From: Larkinella punicea
Lineage (GTDB): Bacteria > Bacteroidota > Bacteroidia > Cytophagales > Spirosomataceae
NCBI RefSeq assembly: GCF_003334855.1
Contig: NZ_QOWE01000006.1
Span: forward strand, 124,001-188,000
Reading direction: 5' to 3'
Length of the DNA stretch: 64,000 nucleotides
This document shows, in pieces, positions 9,089-17,956 of the stretch; within the stretch, counting starts at the first letter, position 1; every line of letters starts with the position of its first letter. Below the pieces are notes generated by a model. It was not told where the DNA came from. It saw only the letters and a list, made by a program, of their open reading frames with translations, and did not search any database. The position numbers and the translations under genes are program-made.

Positions 9089-10732
9089 ATGAAAAAACGA
9101 CTGATTCCGGTAATTGTTTTAGGTGCGCTGTTTTTCAGACAGTCACTGGTATTTGCCCAATATCCCACCATTCCGGCGGATGTTCAAAAGCAAAGTGACG
9201 AATTGCTTAAGGAAGCCAACCGGCAATCCAATATTGCCTGGCAGAAAGCCCTGCCGATTATTGAGAAAGAGGCCAAAGAGGGAAAACCGTATATTCCCTG
9301 GGCGGCCCGACCCGTCGATTTGCCCCAGGCCAGTATCCCGGCTTTTCCGGGTGCCGAGGGCGGAGGAGCTTTCACGTTTGGCGGACGGGGCGGCAAGGTG
9401 TACGTGGTGACCAGCCTGGATGACCAGGGCCCCGGCACGCTGCGGGAAGCCTGCGAGCAGGGGGGAGCGCGAACCATCGTTTTTAACGTTGCCGGGATTA
9501 TTAAACTGAAAACACCCCTGATTATCAGAGCGCCGTATATTACGATTGCGGGACAGACGGCTCCGGGCGACGGGATTTGCGTGGCCGGTGAATCGGTCTG
9601 GATCAACACGCACGATGTCGTCATTCGGTACATGCGCTTCCGCCGGGGCGAAACCTACGTGGGGCGTCGCGACGATTCCATTGGCGGCAACCCGATCGGA
9701 AACATCATGATCGACCACGTTTCGGCCAGTTGGGGGCTGGACGAAAACATGTCGATGTACCGCCATATGTACAACGACAGCACCGGAAAAGCGGCAGAAG
9801 ACAAGCTGCCGACGGTCAACATCACCATTCAGAACTCGATTTTCTCCGAAGCCCTCGACACCTGGAACCACTCGTTTGGCAGCACGCTCGGGGGCGAAAA
9901 TTGTACGTTCATGCGCAACCTCTGGGCCGATAATGCGGGCCGGAATCCGTCGATTGGCTGGTATGGAATCTTCAACTTTGCCAACAACGTGATCTTCAAC
10001 TGGGTGCATCGTTCCACCGACGGGGGCGACTACCGCGCGATGTACAACATGATCAACAACTACTACAAACCCGGCCCGCAAACGCCGAAGGATTCGCCCA
10101 TCGCCCACCGGATTTTGAAACCCGAAGCGGGGCGGAGCAAACTGGGTTATCTGACCTTTGGCCGGGCGTATGTCAACGGAAATATTGTGGAAGGAAACGA
10201 CAAAGTCACGAAAGACAACTGGGACGGCGGGGTTCAGGTGGAAGACCTGGCGAATGCCGGAAAATACACCGCCAGTATGAAATGGGACAAACCGCTTCCC
10301 ATGCCGGAAATCACCATTTTGCCGACGGCGAAAGCCTACGACTACGTGCTGGCCAACGCCGGAGCAACCTTGCCCAAACGCGACCCCGTCGATGTTCGGG
10401 TGGTGGAACAGGTCAGAACCGGGAAAATTACGTACAAAGAAGGCGTGAAACTTCCCGAAACGCAGTTCAAACACCGTCGTCTGCCCATCGATTCCTATAA
10501 AAATGGCATCATTACCGACATTAGTCAGGTAGGCGGCTATCCCGAATACACCGGAAAACCGTACCTTGATTCGGATAAAGACGGTATGCCGGACGAATGG
10601 GAAACCAAAAACGGCCTGAACCCGAAAGACGCGTCGGATGCCAGCCTGGACAAAAACAAGGACGGTTATACGAGCATCGAAGACTATTTGAATAGCGTCG
10701 TTCCGGTGCAGCAGGTACGGCCAAGAACGTAA
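9089..10732 (+). CDS. Secreted pectate lyase, PL1-like, with C-terminal calcium-binding repeat
   Basis: A 547-residue protein with a Sec signal peptide (cleavage about after VFA, residue 23). The catalytic part is a right-handed parallel beta-helix. It starts with the signature AFPGAEGGGAFTFGGRGGKV, then TSLDDQGPGTLREA and ITIAGQTAPGDG, as in PL1 pectate lyases, which cleave polygalacturonate by Ca2+-dependent beta-elimination. The C-terminus has two aspartate-rich EF-hand/thrombospondin-3-like repeats (DSDKDGMPDEWE and DKNKDGYTSIEDY), common on Bacteroidota pectate lyases. It is the first gene of a plus-strand cluster; palindrome copy B follows the stop. Family assignment is firm; exact substrate is inferred. 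Confidence 0.9.
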   Translation: MKKRLIPVIVLGALFFRQSLVFAQYPTIPADVQKQSDELLKEANRQSNIAWQKALPIIEKEAKEGKPYIPWAARPVDLPQASIPAFPGAEGGGAFTFGGRGGKVYVVTSLDDQGPGTLREACEQGGARTIVFNVAGIIKLKTPLIIRAPYITIAGQTAPGDGICVAGESVWINTHDVVIRYMRFRRGETYVGRRDDSIGGNPIGNIMIDHVSASWGLDENMSMYRHMYNDSTGKAAEDKLPTVNITIQNSIFSEALDTWNHSFGSTLGGENCTFMRNLWADNAGRNPSIGWYGIFNFANNVIFNWVHRSTDGGDYRAMYNMINNYYKPGPQTPKDSPIAHRILKPEAGRSKLGYLTFGRAYVNGNIVEGNDKVTKDNWDGGVQVEDLANAGKYTASMKWDKPLPMPEITILPTAKAYDYVLANAGATLPKRDPVDVRVVEQVRTGKITYKEGVKLPETQFKHRRLPIDSYKNGIITDISQVGGYPEYTGKPYLDSDKDGMPDEWETKNGLNPKDASDASLDKNKDGYTSIEDYLNSVVPVQQVRPRT

Positions 10733-10737
10733 AGAAT

Positions 10738-10805
10738 GCCCCCAACCCCCTAAAGGGGGCTTTGAGAATCCGGATTTATATAGCCCCCTTTAGGGGGTTG
10801 GGGGC
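10738..10805. repeat. Palindromic element copy B
   Basis: Perfect 23-bp complementary arms (10738-10760 and 10783-10805), each with CCCCCTAAAGGGGG or its complement, flank a core with ATCCGGAT. It lies between the pectate lyase stop and the GTG start of the next gene, 15 bp from the latter. Confidence 0.85.
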
Positions 10806-10819
10806 AAAATTCCAATACC

Positions 10820-13800
10820 GTGTATAAACCCAGCCTTTTCATCGCTCTTCTTTCCCTTCTCTTCGCCTTTGGGCGAATCGGGGCGGTGTGGGCGCAGGGT
10901 TCGAAACCGGTCAAAAAACAGCCGGTTGCACCGGGACCACAAGGGCGGTTGGTTTACGAGGCTGACAAACGCGGCAACCGCCTTCCTGATTTCTCGTATT
11001 GTGGGTATCAGGCTGGCGAACAGGCTATTCCAAACGTTGAAACAAAAGTCGCCGTACCTTTCCGAAAAGGCGATGCTACCCGGCGAATCCAGGCTGCCAT
11101 TGATTATGTAAGCACATTGCCGATCAATGCGAACGGTTTTCGCGGGGCGGTTTTGCTTGATAAAGGCGTTCATGAAGTGTCGGGCCATTTGAAAATAACC
11201 GCTTCGGGCGTTGTGCTGCGCGGCAGCGGCATGGGAACCGGTGGAACGACGATTTTGGGAACGGGTTTCAGTCGCGATAACCTGCTGACGATTTCCGGGA
11301 AAAACGATCGCAAAACCGCCGAAGCCGTGCCTGTTACGGACCGCTACGTACCGGTCAACGCACAGAAAATGAACGTTGAAAAACCGGCGGTTTTTAAGGT
11401 CGGCGACTTTGTGCAGATTCGACGGCCGTCCACCAAAGCGTGGATTCAGCAACTCGGAACGGACCATTTCGGGGGTGGAATTACGTCGCTGGGCTGGAAA
11501 CCCGGCCAACGCGATCTGTTTTGGGACCGGCAGATTACGGCAGTCAACGGTTCCGAAATCACCCTCGATGCGCCCCTGACCACCGCGCTGGATTCGGCGT
11601 TTGGCGGAGGAACGATCACCCGCTACACCTGGCCCGGACGGATTGCGCACTCGGGTGTCGAAAACCTGCAATTCATCTCTGCTTACGACAAAGCGAATCT
11701 GAAAGACGAGGACCACCGCTGGATGGCGATTGTTCTCGAAAATGTACAGGATGCCTGGGTGCGGCAGGTGGTTTTTCGGCATTTTGCCGGTTCCGCCGTC
11801 TTCGTTCAGGAAACCGCCAAACGCATTACGGTGGAAGATTGCCAGTCGCTGGAACCGGTTTCGGAAATCGGGGGCGAACGGCGCAATACGTTCCTGGTTA
11901 GGGGGCAACAGGTTCTGTGCCAGCGGCTTTATGCCGAACACGGCTACCATGATTTTGCCGTCGGCTATTGCAGTGCCGGGCCGAATGCGTTTGTGCAATG
12001 TGAGTCGCATTTGCCGTTCAGTTTTAGCGGCAGCGTCGATAGCTGGTCATCGGGTGTGTTATTCGACCTCGTCAATATTGATGGCAATGCCTTGCGGTTT
12101 GCCAATCTGGGGCAGGACGGACAGGGTGCGGGCTGGAATACCGCCAACAGCGTTTTCTGGCAATGCACAGCCGCGCGGGTCGATTGTTACCAGCCGCCCA
12201 CGGCCCAAAACTGGGCGTTTGGCACCTGGGCGCAGTTTGCCGGAGACGGTTTTTGGGACATGTCGAACGAGCACATTCAGCCCCGGAGTCTGTACTACGC
12301 CCAACTCAAAGACCGGCTGGGTGACGGCATTTTGGCCCGAATCATTCTATTGCCGGTCGAATCCGAAGCCTCCAGTAGCCCAAAGGTGGAAGTGGCCGCA
12401 GCCCTAACCAAACAAGCCGTGAATCCGGCTCCGACATTGTACGATTTTATCACGGCAGCCAGTCAACGGCAACCCATTCCGACGGCTACGAATGTGAAGT
12501 CCATCGATGCGATTGGTATACCGAAAGAAACCGCGATTGCCAAAGCCGAGCCGATGCAGATTCAGCAGGGAAAACTGCTTCGCGGAAGTACGTTGGTAGC
12601 TGGTCGGCGGCAGGAAGTGCCCTGGTGGAACGGCAGCGCGCGGCCCCACGGACTGGCGAATGCTAAACCGCACATCACCCGCTTTGTGCCGGGCATGACG
12701 GGCCGTGGTCTGACGGATGATCTGGCGGTTATGACGGATTCCATGAAGGCCGAAAATACCGTGGCCATCGACCACAATTACGGGCTTTGGTACGACCGCC
12801 GGCGCGACGATCACGAACGCATTCGGCGGATGGACGGCGAGGTGTGGCCGCCTTTCTACGAACTGCCGTTTGCCCGCAGCGGCCGGAAAACCGCCTGGGA
12901 CGGACTCAGCCAATACGATTTGACGAAATACAACCACTGGTACTGGAGCCGATTGAAGCAGTTTGCCGATCTGGCCGATCAGAAAGGGTTGACGCTGATT
13001 CACGAGAACTATTTCCAGCACAACATCATCGAAGCGGGCGCTCACTACGCCGATTTTCCCTGGCGACCTGTCAACAACATCAACCAGACCGGTTTTCCGG
13101 AACCGGCTCCTTATGCGGGAGACAAACGGATTTTTATGGCGGAGCAGTTTTACGACGTCTCACACCCCGTTCGGCGGGCATTGCACCGGGCCTATATTCG
13201 CCAATGCCTCGCCAATTTTGTGGGCCATTCGGGAGTCATTCAGCTCATCGGGGCCGAATTTACCGGGCCGTTGTCGTTTGTGCAGTTCTGGATCGATACC
13301 ATCAGCGAATGGGAAAAGGAAACCGGCCAGAAAGCCGTTGTCGGTTTGAGCACGACCAAAGACGTTCAGGATGCGATTCTGGCGGATGCCAAACGGGCGT
13401 CGGTGATTGATCTGGTGGACATCCGGTACTGGCATTACCAGGCCGACGGAACGGTTTACGCCCCCGCTGGCAGTCAGAATCTGGCCCCCCGGCAACACGC
13501 CCGCTTGCTACATCCGAAAAAAAGTTCGTTCGAACAGGTCTACCGGGCGGTGCGGGACTACCGCCGGAAATTTCCGGAAAAAGCCGTTACCTACGCGGCT
13601 GACAATGCCGATGCTCTGGCCTGGGCGGTTTTGCTGGCGGGCGGCTCCATGCCGAATCTGCCAGCGGTGGCCGACCCGCAGTTTCTGGCGGATGTCGCTC
13701 AGATGCAACCCGTTGACGTACCGCAGAAACCGGCCAGTCAGTGGGCGATGGGCAACGAAAAAACCGGCTATATCCTCTATACCGAATCGGCGGGGGCGGT

Positions 13801-13972
13801 TCAGCTTGATCTGACCAAAGCCGCCGGTTCTTTTTCCGTACATTCCATCCACCCGAAAACCGGTCAGATCGTGAAATCAAAAGAGGGCATCAAGGGTGGG
13901 AGTGTGGTTAGTCTGAGTAAAATGATGGAAGGCGCGGAAGTGATCTGGGTTAAAAAGAGCAAGGGATTATGA
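10820..13972 (+). CDS. Large secreted protein: parallel beta-helix plus DUF6298-type domain, putative pectin-active enzyme
   Basis: A 1050-residue protein beginning at a GTG with a clear signal peptide (hydrophobic SLFIALLSLLFAFG, cleavage about after VWA). Residues about 60-500 look like a pectate-lyase-type beta-helix: IQAAIDYVSTLP, GAVLLDKGVHEVSGHLKITA, VVLRGSGMGTGGTTI, then repeated short strands. Residues about 600-960 resemble DUF6298: YNHWYWSRLKQFADLADQKG, LTLIHENYFQHNIIEAGAHY, and a barrel-like run with IQLIGAEFTGPLSFVQFW. No catalytic activity is established for this architecture as far as I know. Genomic setting (PL1 upstream, propeller protein overlapping downstream by ATGA) suggests rhamnogalacturonan or pectin processing in the periplasm. 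The start is decided by the signal peptide; no in-frame ATG is available. Confidence 0.75.
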   Translation: MYKPSLFIALLSLLFAFGRIGAVWAQGSKPVKKQPVAPGPQGRLVYEADKRGNRLPDFSYCGYQAGEQAIPNVETKVAVPFRKGDATRRIQAAIDYVSTLPINANGFRGAVLLDKGVHEVSGHLKITASGVVLRGSGMGTGGTTILGTGFSRDNLLTISGKNDRKTAEAVPVTDRYVPVNAQKMNVEKPAVFKVGDFVQIRRPSTKAWIQQLGTDHFGGGITSLGWKPGQRDLFWDRQITAVNGSEITLDAPLTTALDSAFGGGTITRYTWPGRIAHSGVENLQFISAYDKANLKDEDHRWMAIVLENVQDAWVRQVVFRHFAGSAVFVQETAKRITVEDCQSLEPVSEIGGERRNTFLVRGQQVLCQRLYAEHGYHDFAVGYCSAGPNAFVQCESHLPFSFSGSVDSWSSGVLFDLVNIDGNALRFANLGQDGQGAGWNTANSVFWQCTAARVDCYQPPTAQNWAFGTWAQFAGDGFWDMSNEHIQPRSLYYAQLKDRLGDGILARIILLPVESEASSSPKVEVAAALTKQAVNPAPTLYDFITAASQRQPIPTATNVKSIDAIGIPKETAIAKAEPMQIQQGKLLRGSTLVAGRRQEVPWWNGSARPHGLANAKPHITRFVPGMTGRGLTDDLAVMTDSMKAENTVAIDHNYGLWYDRRRDDHERIRRMDGEVWPPFYELPFARSGRKTAWDGLSQYDLTKYNHWYWSRLKQFADLADQKGLTLIHENYFQHNIIEAGAHYADFPWRPVNNINQTGFPEPAPYAGDKRIFMAEQFYDVSHPVRRALHRAYIRQCLANFVGHSGVIQLIGAEFTGPLSFVQFWIDTISEWEKETGQKAVVGLSTTKDVQDAILADAKRASVIDLVDIRYWHYQADGTVYAPAGSQNLAPRQHARLLHPKKSSFEQVYRAVRDYRRKFPEKAVTYAADNADALAWAVLLAGGSMPNLPAVADPQFLADVAQMQPVDVPQKPASQWAMGNEKTGYILYTESAGAVQLDLTKAAGSFSVHSIHPKTGQIVKSKEGIKGGSVVSLSKMMEGAEVIWVKKSKGL

Positions 13973-15903
13973 AAAGTAAAATAGCCCCCATCCGTGCGAC
14001 GGTCCGACCCCTAAAGGGGGTTACAAAATCCGGCTTTTTTAAAGACCCCTTTAGGGGTCGGACCATCGCATGGTTGGGGGCTATTTTGCTTTTTCTCACC
14101 CATGTTCACGCGCAGGACACGGTGCGCTACGTGGGGCAAACGCTTACCAATGTCGATTACCACCACGGACAGTTGAGTCCGGCGGTGGGCGTGCATAATA
14201 TTCAAGTGTTTCGGGCCAACCGCGAGCATCCGGAGCTGGCCGGTGGCACCCCCTGGACGTACAACCACGCGCCCATGCTGGCCTATTGGAACAACACGTT
14301 TTACCTGCAATACCTCAGCAATCCGGTGGGCGAACACGAACCGCCGGGCCAAACGCTGCTGCTGACCTCGAAAGACGGTTCCAACTGGACGAAACCCACG
14401 GTTCTTTTTCCGCCGTATAAACTGCCGGATGGCTGGAGAAAACCGGGTCGCCCCGAGGTGGCGAAAGACTTGTACGCGGTGATGCACCAGCGCATGGGCT
14501 TCTTCGTGGCGAAAAACAAACGGCTGCTGACCCTGGCTTTTTACGGCATTGTGATGGGGCCGAAAGACGATCCGAACGATGGCAACGGTATTGGTCGCGT
14601 GGTTCGGGAAATCTACGCCGATGGAAAATTTGGCCCGATTTATTTCATCCGGAATAATGCATCCTGGGACCAAACCAAGTCAGGGTATCCGTTCTATACC
14701 AGCTCGAAAGACAAAGGCTTTGTGGAAGCCTGTAACGAGCTGCTGGCCAACACGCTGATGATGCAGCAATGGGTTGAAGAAGCCGACCGCAATGACCCGT
14801 TGGTTACGCTCAAAAAAGAAGTGAAAGCCTTCAGTTATTACCATTTGCCGGACAAGCGCGTCGTGGGATTGTGGAAACACGCCCTGACCACCATCAGCCC
14901 GGACGAGGGGCAAACCTGGTTGTATAACCCGCTGCGGGCACCCGGTTTTGTGAACAGCAACGCCAAAATCTGGGGGCAGAAAACGACGGATGGGCAATAC
15001 GCGACGGTCTACAATCCCTCGGAATTTCGCTGGCCGCTGGCGGTTTCGACCAGTAAAGACGGGCTGAACTACACCAATCTGCTGCTGGTGAACGGCGAAA
15101 TATCGACCATGCGTTACGGCGGAGCCTACAAGTCGTACGGGCCGCAGTACGTTCGGGGCATCGAGGAAGGCAATGGCACCCCGCCCGACGGCCATCTGTG
15201 GGTGACCTACAGCATGAACAAGGAAGACATCTGGGTATCGAAAATACCGGTGCCAATCACCGACCAGGTGACAACGCACCCCAATGAAATCTTCGCCCAA
15301 TTGCCGGCCGGTGACGAACTGAAATTCTGGAATATCTACAGCCCGGTTTTCGCTTCGGCTAAAATAGAATCCGTGGACGGAAGTAAAGCGCTGGTGTTGC
15401 GGGATAAAGATCCTTTCGATTATGCCAAAGCCGAGCGCGTGATTCCTGAATCGAAGAAGCTGGCGGTCGAGTTTACGATTGTTCCGCAACAGGCTGATCA
15501 AGGCAGTTTGCAGATTGAATTTCAGGATGGGAAGGGGAATGCCGCCGTCCGTTTGCTGTTCGATGCCGACGGTTTTTTCAAAGCCAAAGTCGGCTACCGC
15601 GATTCGCAGATTCAGAAATACGAAGCCGGAAAACCGGTGGCGGTGCGCATCGAACTGGACCGCGACAAGCGGATGTTCGTGGCCTTTGTCAACGGTCAGC
15701 CGAAAGGAATCCGCCTGTTTTTTGCGCCGGTCGCTTCGTTTCAGCGGGTCGTTTTCCGAACCGGCGGGGTGCGTCGTTTCCCGGATGCCGACACGCCGAC
15801 CGATCAGAATTTCGATGTACCCAAAGCGGGCGAGCTGGACCCGGAAGCTGTTTTTATACTCAAAACCTTTAAAACGAGTGTATTGCAAAGCCGGAGTGAA
15901 TGA
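13969..15903 (+). CDS. Secreted beta-propeller (BNR/sialidase-like) protein with C-terminal jelly-roll
   Basis: A 644-residue protein whose ATG overlaps the upstream stop (ATGA). The first 40 or so residues are largely encoded by palindrome copy C; the hydrophobic signal core (WLGAILLFLTHVHA) straddles its right edge, cleavage about after HVHA. Residues about 45-450 look like a five- to seven-bladed propeller with Asp-box-like turns (SKDGSNWTK, SPDEGQTW) and the stretch GTPWTYNHAPMLAYW. Residues about 480-620 look like a concanavalin-type domain (LAVEFTIVPQ, VAVRIELDRDKRMFVAFVNG). Possible activities are a glycoside hydrolase or polysaccharide lyase acting on rhamnose- or uronate-containing pectin; similarity to the GH145/PL42 propeller group is a guess. 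It is co-transcribed with the preceding gene. Confidence 0.7.
   Translation: MKSKIAPIRATVRPLKGVTKSGFFKDPFRGRTIAWLGAILLFLTHVHAQDTVRYVGQTLTNVDYHHGQLSPAVGVHNIQVFRANREHPELAGGTPWTYNHAPMLAYWNNTFYLQYLSNPVGEHEPPGQTLLLTSKDGSNWTKPTVLFPPYKLPDGWRKPGRPEVAKDLYAVMHQRMGFFVAKNKRLLTLAFYGIVMGPKDDPNDGNGIGRVVREIYADGKFGPIYFIRNNASWDQTKSGYPFYTSSKDKGFVEACNELLANTLMMQQWVEEADRNDPLVTLKKEVKAFSYYHLPDKRVVGLWKHALTTISPDEGQTWLYNPLRAPGFVNSNAKIWGQKTTDGQYATVYNPSEFRWPLAVSTSKDGLNYTNLLLVNGEISTMRYGGAYKSYGPQYVRGIEEGNGTPPDGHLWVTYSMNKEDIWVSKIPVPITDQVTTHPNEIFAQLPAGDELKFWNIYSPVFASAKIESVDGSKALVLRDKDPFDYAKAERVIPESKKLAVEFTIVPQQADQGSLQIEFQDGKGNAAVRLLFDADGFFKAKVGYRDSQIQKYEAGKPVAVRIELDRDKRMFVAFVNGQPKGIRLFFAPVASFQRVVFRTGGVRRFPDADTPTDQNFDVPKAGELDPEAVFILKTFKTSVLQSRSE
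13978..14087. repeat. Palindromic element copy C, inside the 5' end of a coding sequence
   Basis: Arms of about 43 bp (outer AAAATAGCCCCCA/TGGGGGCTATTTT, inner CCCCTAAAGGGG/CCCCTTTAGGGG) are mostly complementary with a few mismatches in the middle; the core contains AAATCCGGCTT. It begins four codons after the ATG at 13969 and is open in the gene's frame. Confidence 0.85.
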
Positions 15904-15957
15904 CCGGAAAATACCGTTTCAACAGTTTCTACTGCCTGGAATTAACCAAAAAACAAA

Positions 15958-16653
15958 ATGAATAAAATGCTAAAACGCTTTTTTCTGGCCGTTGCTATTA
16001 CCGCTACAGTCCAAGCGTTCTGCCAGGAACAACCCGCCAAACCAGCGGTTTCCGTGGCCGAAGCAAAGGCGAAAGCCGACGCTGAGCAGGAAAAGAAAGC
16101 TACTGACTGGGTTGCGTCCCTGAACCTGAACGATGCGGAAAAAGAAAACCGGCTGACCAAGGTCGTGGCAACTCATTTAAAAGCCGTCCGCGACTGGCAC
16201 AATGAGCATCCGTTCAGCACGGTTCCGGCGGGCATCAATCCGGTAACCGGAAATCCGCTGACCGAACTCGACCGCCAGCTTATCGCGGATTCGGCCATGC
16301 CCGCAACGGTTCACCAGAACCTGATGAGCGGTTTGCAAAAGGACCTGGACAAGAATCAGGTAGCGGCTATTCTGGATAAATACACGATTGGAAAAGTGGC
16401 CTTTACGATGAAAGGATACCGGGCCATCGTGCCGAACATCACCGAAAAGGAAGAGGCAACGCTGCTGGGATTCATGGAACAGGCCCGCGAACAGGCCGTG
16501 GATTACAAAAGCATGAAGGAAATCTCGGCCATTTTCGAGATCTACAAAACCAAGTCCGAGCAGTATCTCAATGCCAACGGCCGAAACTGGCGGGAAATGT
16601 ACAACAACTATACCGCCGTGCTGAAAGCCCAAAAAGCCGCCGGGAAGAAGTAA
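15958..16653 (+). CDS. DUF3826 family secreted protein
   Basis: A 231-residue protein with a signal peptide (MNKMLKRFFLAVAITATVQAFC). The mature part is mostly charged alpha-helix. It contains the family's conserved centre ILDKYTIGKVAFTMKGYRAI followed by EKEEATLLGFMEQAREQA and the C-terminal YLNANGRNWREMYNNY. DUF3826 genes are often found in Bacteroidota pectin utilisation loci; no function is known to me. A paralogue lies at 31684-32364, also next to pectin genes. It follows the propeller gene by 54 bp and ends that cluster. Confidence 0.85.
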   Translation: MNKMLKRFFLAVAITATVQAFCQEQPAKPAVSVAEAKAKADAEQEKKATDWVASLNLNDAEKENRLTKVVATHLKAVRDWHNEHPFSTVPAGINPVTGNPLTELDRQLIADSAMPATVHQNLMSGLQKDLDKNQVAAILDKYTIGKVAFTMKGYRAIVPNITEKEEATLLGFMEQAREQAVDYKSMKEISAIFEIYKTKSEQYLNANGRNWREMYNNYTAVLKAQKAAGKK

Positions 16654-16711
16654 ACGGCTGGTGTAATGCTGGTCGGGATTTGCTGTAAAACATCCGATTA
16701 TTGCCCCTAAT

Positions 16712-16794
16712 ATTTGCCCCGTTCCCCTAAAGGGGACTTTCTGAATCTGGATGTTGCTGCGTCCAAGTCCCCTTTAGGGGATTTAGGGGCAAAT
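16712..16794. repeat. Palindromic element copy D
   Basis: Arms share ATTTGCCCC and CCCCTAAAGGGGACTT with their complements. The left arm has the GTTCCCC version and the right arm the GATTTAGGGG version, so this copy looks like a hybrid of two subtypes. The core is AATCTGGATG. It sits 16 bp upstream of the ATG at 16810. Confidence 0.8.
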
Positions 16795-16809
16795 AGACGT
16801 AATTTTAAA

Positions 16810-17943
16810 ATGATCAAAAAGAGCTTATATCCCATCCTGCTGGCCACTCTGACCTTGTTCAGTCCGGCGGATGCGCAAGTAGCCAAATGGCAGTCGGGTT
16901 TGCTGGTCGATGAATTTGTGGTTGAAAAACCGCCTTTCCCGGAAAGCCACGCGGCCACCATTGCCGAAACGCCGACCGGTTTGGTGTCGGCCTGGTTTGG
17001 CGGCACCAAAGAGCGGAACCCGGATGTGTGCATCTGGGTGAGTCGGCAGGAAAAAGGCAAGTGGCTGGCTCCGCAGAACGTGGCCAACGGCATCCTGAAC
17101 GACTCGCTCCGGTATGCCTGTTGGAACCCGGTTTTGTACCAGATTCCGAAAGGCGATCTGCTGCTGTTCTACAAAATCGGTCCCAGCCCGTCCAGGTGGA
17201 AAGGCTGGCTGAAAACCTCATCCGACGGTGGCCGTACGTGGTCAACTGCAAAACCGCTGCCCGACGGTTTTATTGGTCCGGTCAAAAACAAGCCGGTTTT
17301 GCTCGCCAACGGCAACCTGTTTTGCCCGACCAGCACCGAAGGCGACGGCTGGAAACTGCACTTCGAAGTCACCCCGGATTTTGGCAAAACCTGGCGCAAA
17401 GTCGGGCCGATCAGCGATGGCAGAACCCTGAACGCGATCCAGCCCAGCATCCTGGTCTACGGCAATGGTAAACTTCAGATTCTGGCGCGTAGCAAAGACC
17501 GCGCTCTGGTGGAATCCTGGTCGACCGATAACGGCGAAACCTGGTCACCTTTGGCCAAAACGGCCCTGCCCAACAACAACTCGGGCACCGACGCCGTCAC
17601 GCTGAAAGACGGTCGGCAGGTGTTGGTGTATAACCACGTCCTGCCACCCGGCGATCTGGCCAAAGGCCCCCGCACGCCATTGAATTTGGCGGTTTCGAAA
17701 GACGGCAAAAGCTGGTCGGCCGTCGTGATTCTGGAAGATTCACCCATCAGCCAGTATTCGTATCCGTCGGTGATTCAGACGAGCGACGGCCTGCTCCATG
17801 TCATTTACACCTGGCGTCGGCAGAAAATCAAACACGCGGTGATCGATCCGGCCAAAATGAAAGCAATACCGATTGAAAATGGCGTCTGGCCCGCGCTGGA
17901 GGGGTATGCCGCACCCGTCGCAAAAGAGAATACGAAAGAGTAG
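16810..17943 (+). CDS. Secreted sialidase-like (BNR_2) glycosidase
   Basis: A 377-residue protein with signal peptide MIKKSLYPILLATLTLFSPA (cleavage about after ADA). I chose the ATG at 16810 because codons upstream lie in palindrome copy D. It is a six-bladed propeller of the sialidase superfamily: four Asp-boxes (SSDGGRTW, TPDFGKTW, STDNGETW, SKDGKSW) and the N-terminal motif SHAATIAETPTGLVSAWFGG seen in the BNR_2 group. In RG-II degradation the sialidase family GH33 includes enzymes that release the keto-deoxy sugar acids Kdo and Dha. As first gene of an operon with an aldolase and D-threonate-type enzymes, release of Dha is an attractive but unproven role. Genuine sialic-acid cleavage is less likely: no nanE, nanK or hexosamine genes are nearby. 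Confidence 0.8.
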   Translation: MIKKSLYPILLATLTLFSPADAQVAKWQSGLLVDEFVVEKPPFPESHAATIAETPTGLVSAWFGGTKERNPDVCIWVSRQEKGKWLAPQNVANGILNDSLRYACWNPVLYQIPKGDLLLFYKIGPSPSRWKGWLKTSSDGGRTWSTAKPLPDGFIGPVKNKPVLLANGNLFCPTSTEGDGWKLHFEVTPDFGKTWRKVGPISDGRTLNAIQPSILVYGNGKLQILARSKDRALVESWSTDNGETWSPLAKTALPNNNSGTDAVTLKDGRQVLVYNHVLPPGDLAKGPRTPLNLAVSKDGKSWSAVVILEDSPISQYSYPSVIQTSDGLLHVIYTWRRQKIKHAVIDPAKMKAIPIENGVWPALEGYAAPVAKENTKE

Positions 17944-17956
17944 CAACCTGGAACGA

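Noticed and set aside
9143-10474. 443-codon minus-strand frame inside the pectate lyase gene
   Set aside because: Antisense shadow; the plus strand encodes a signal peptide and PL1 motifs.
16714-16809. Upstream start for the sialidase-like gene within palindrome copy D
   Set aside because: The extra 32 residues come from the repeat and would place a hydrophilic leader before the signal peptide; ATG 16810 starts the signal directly.
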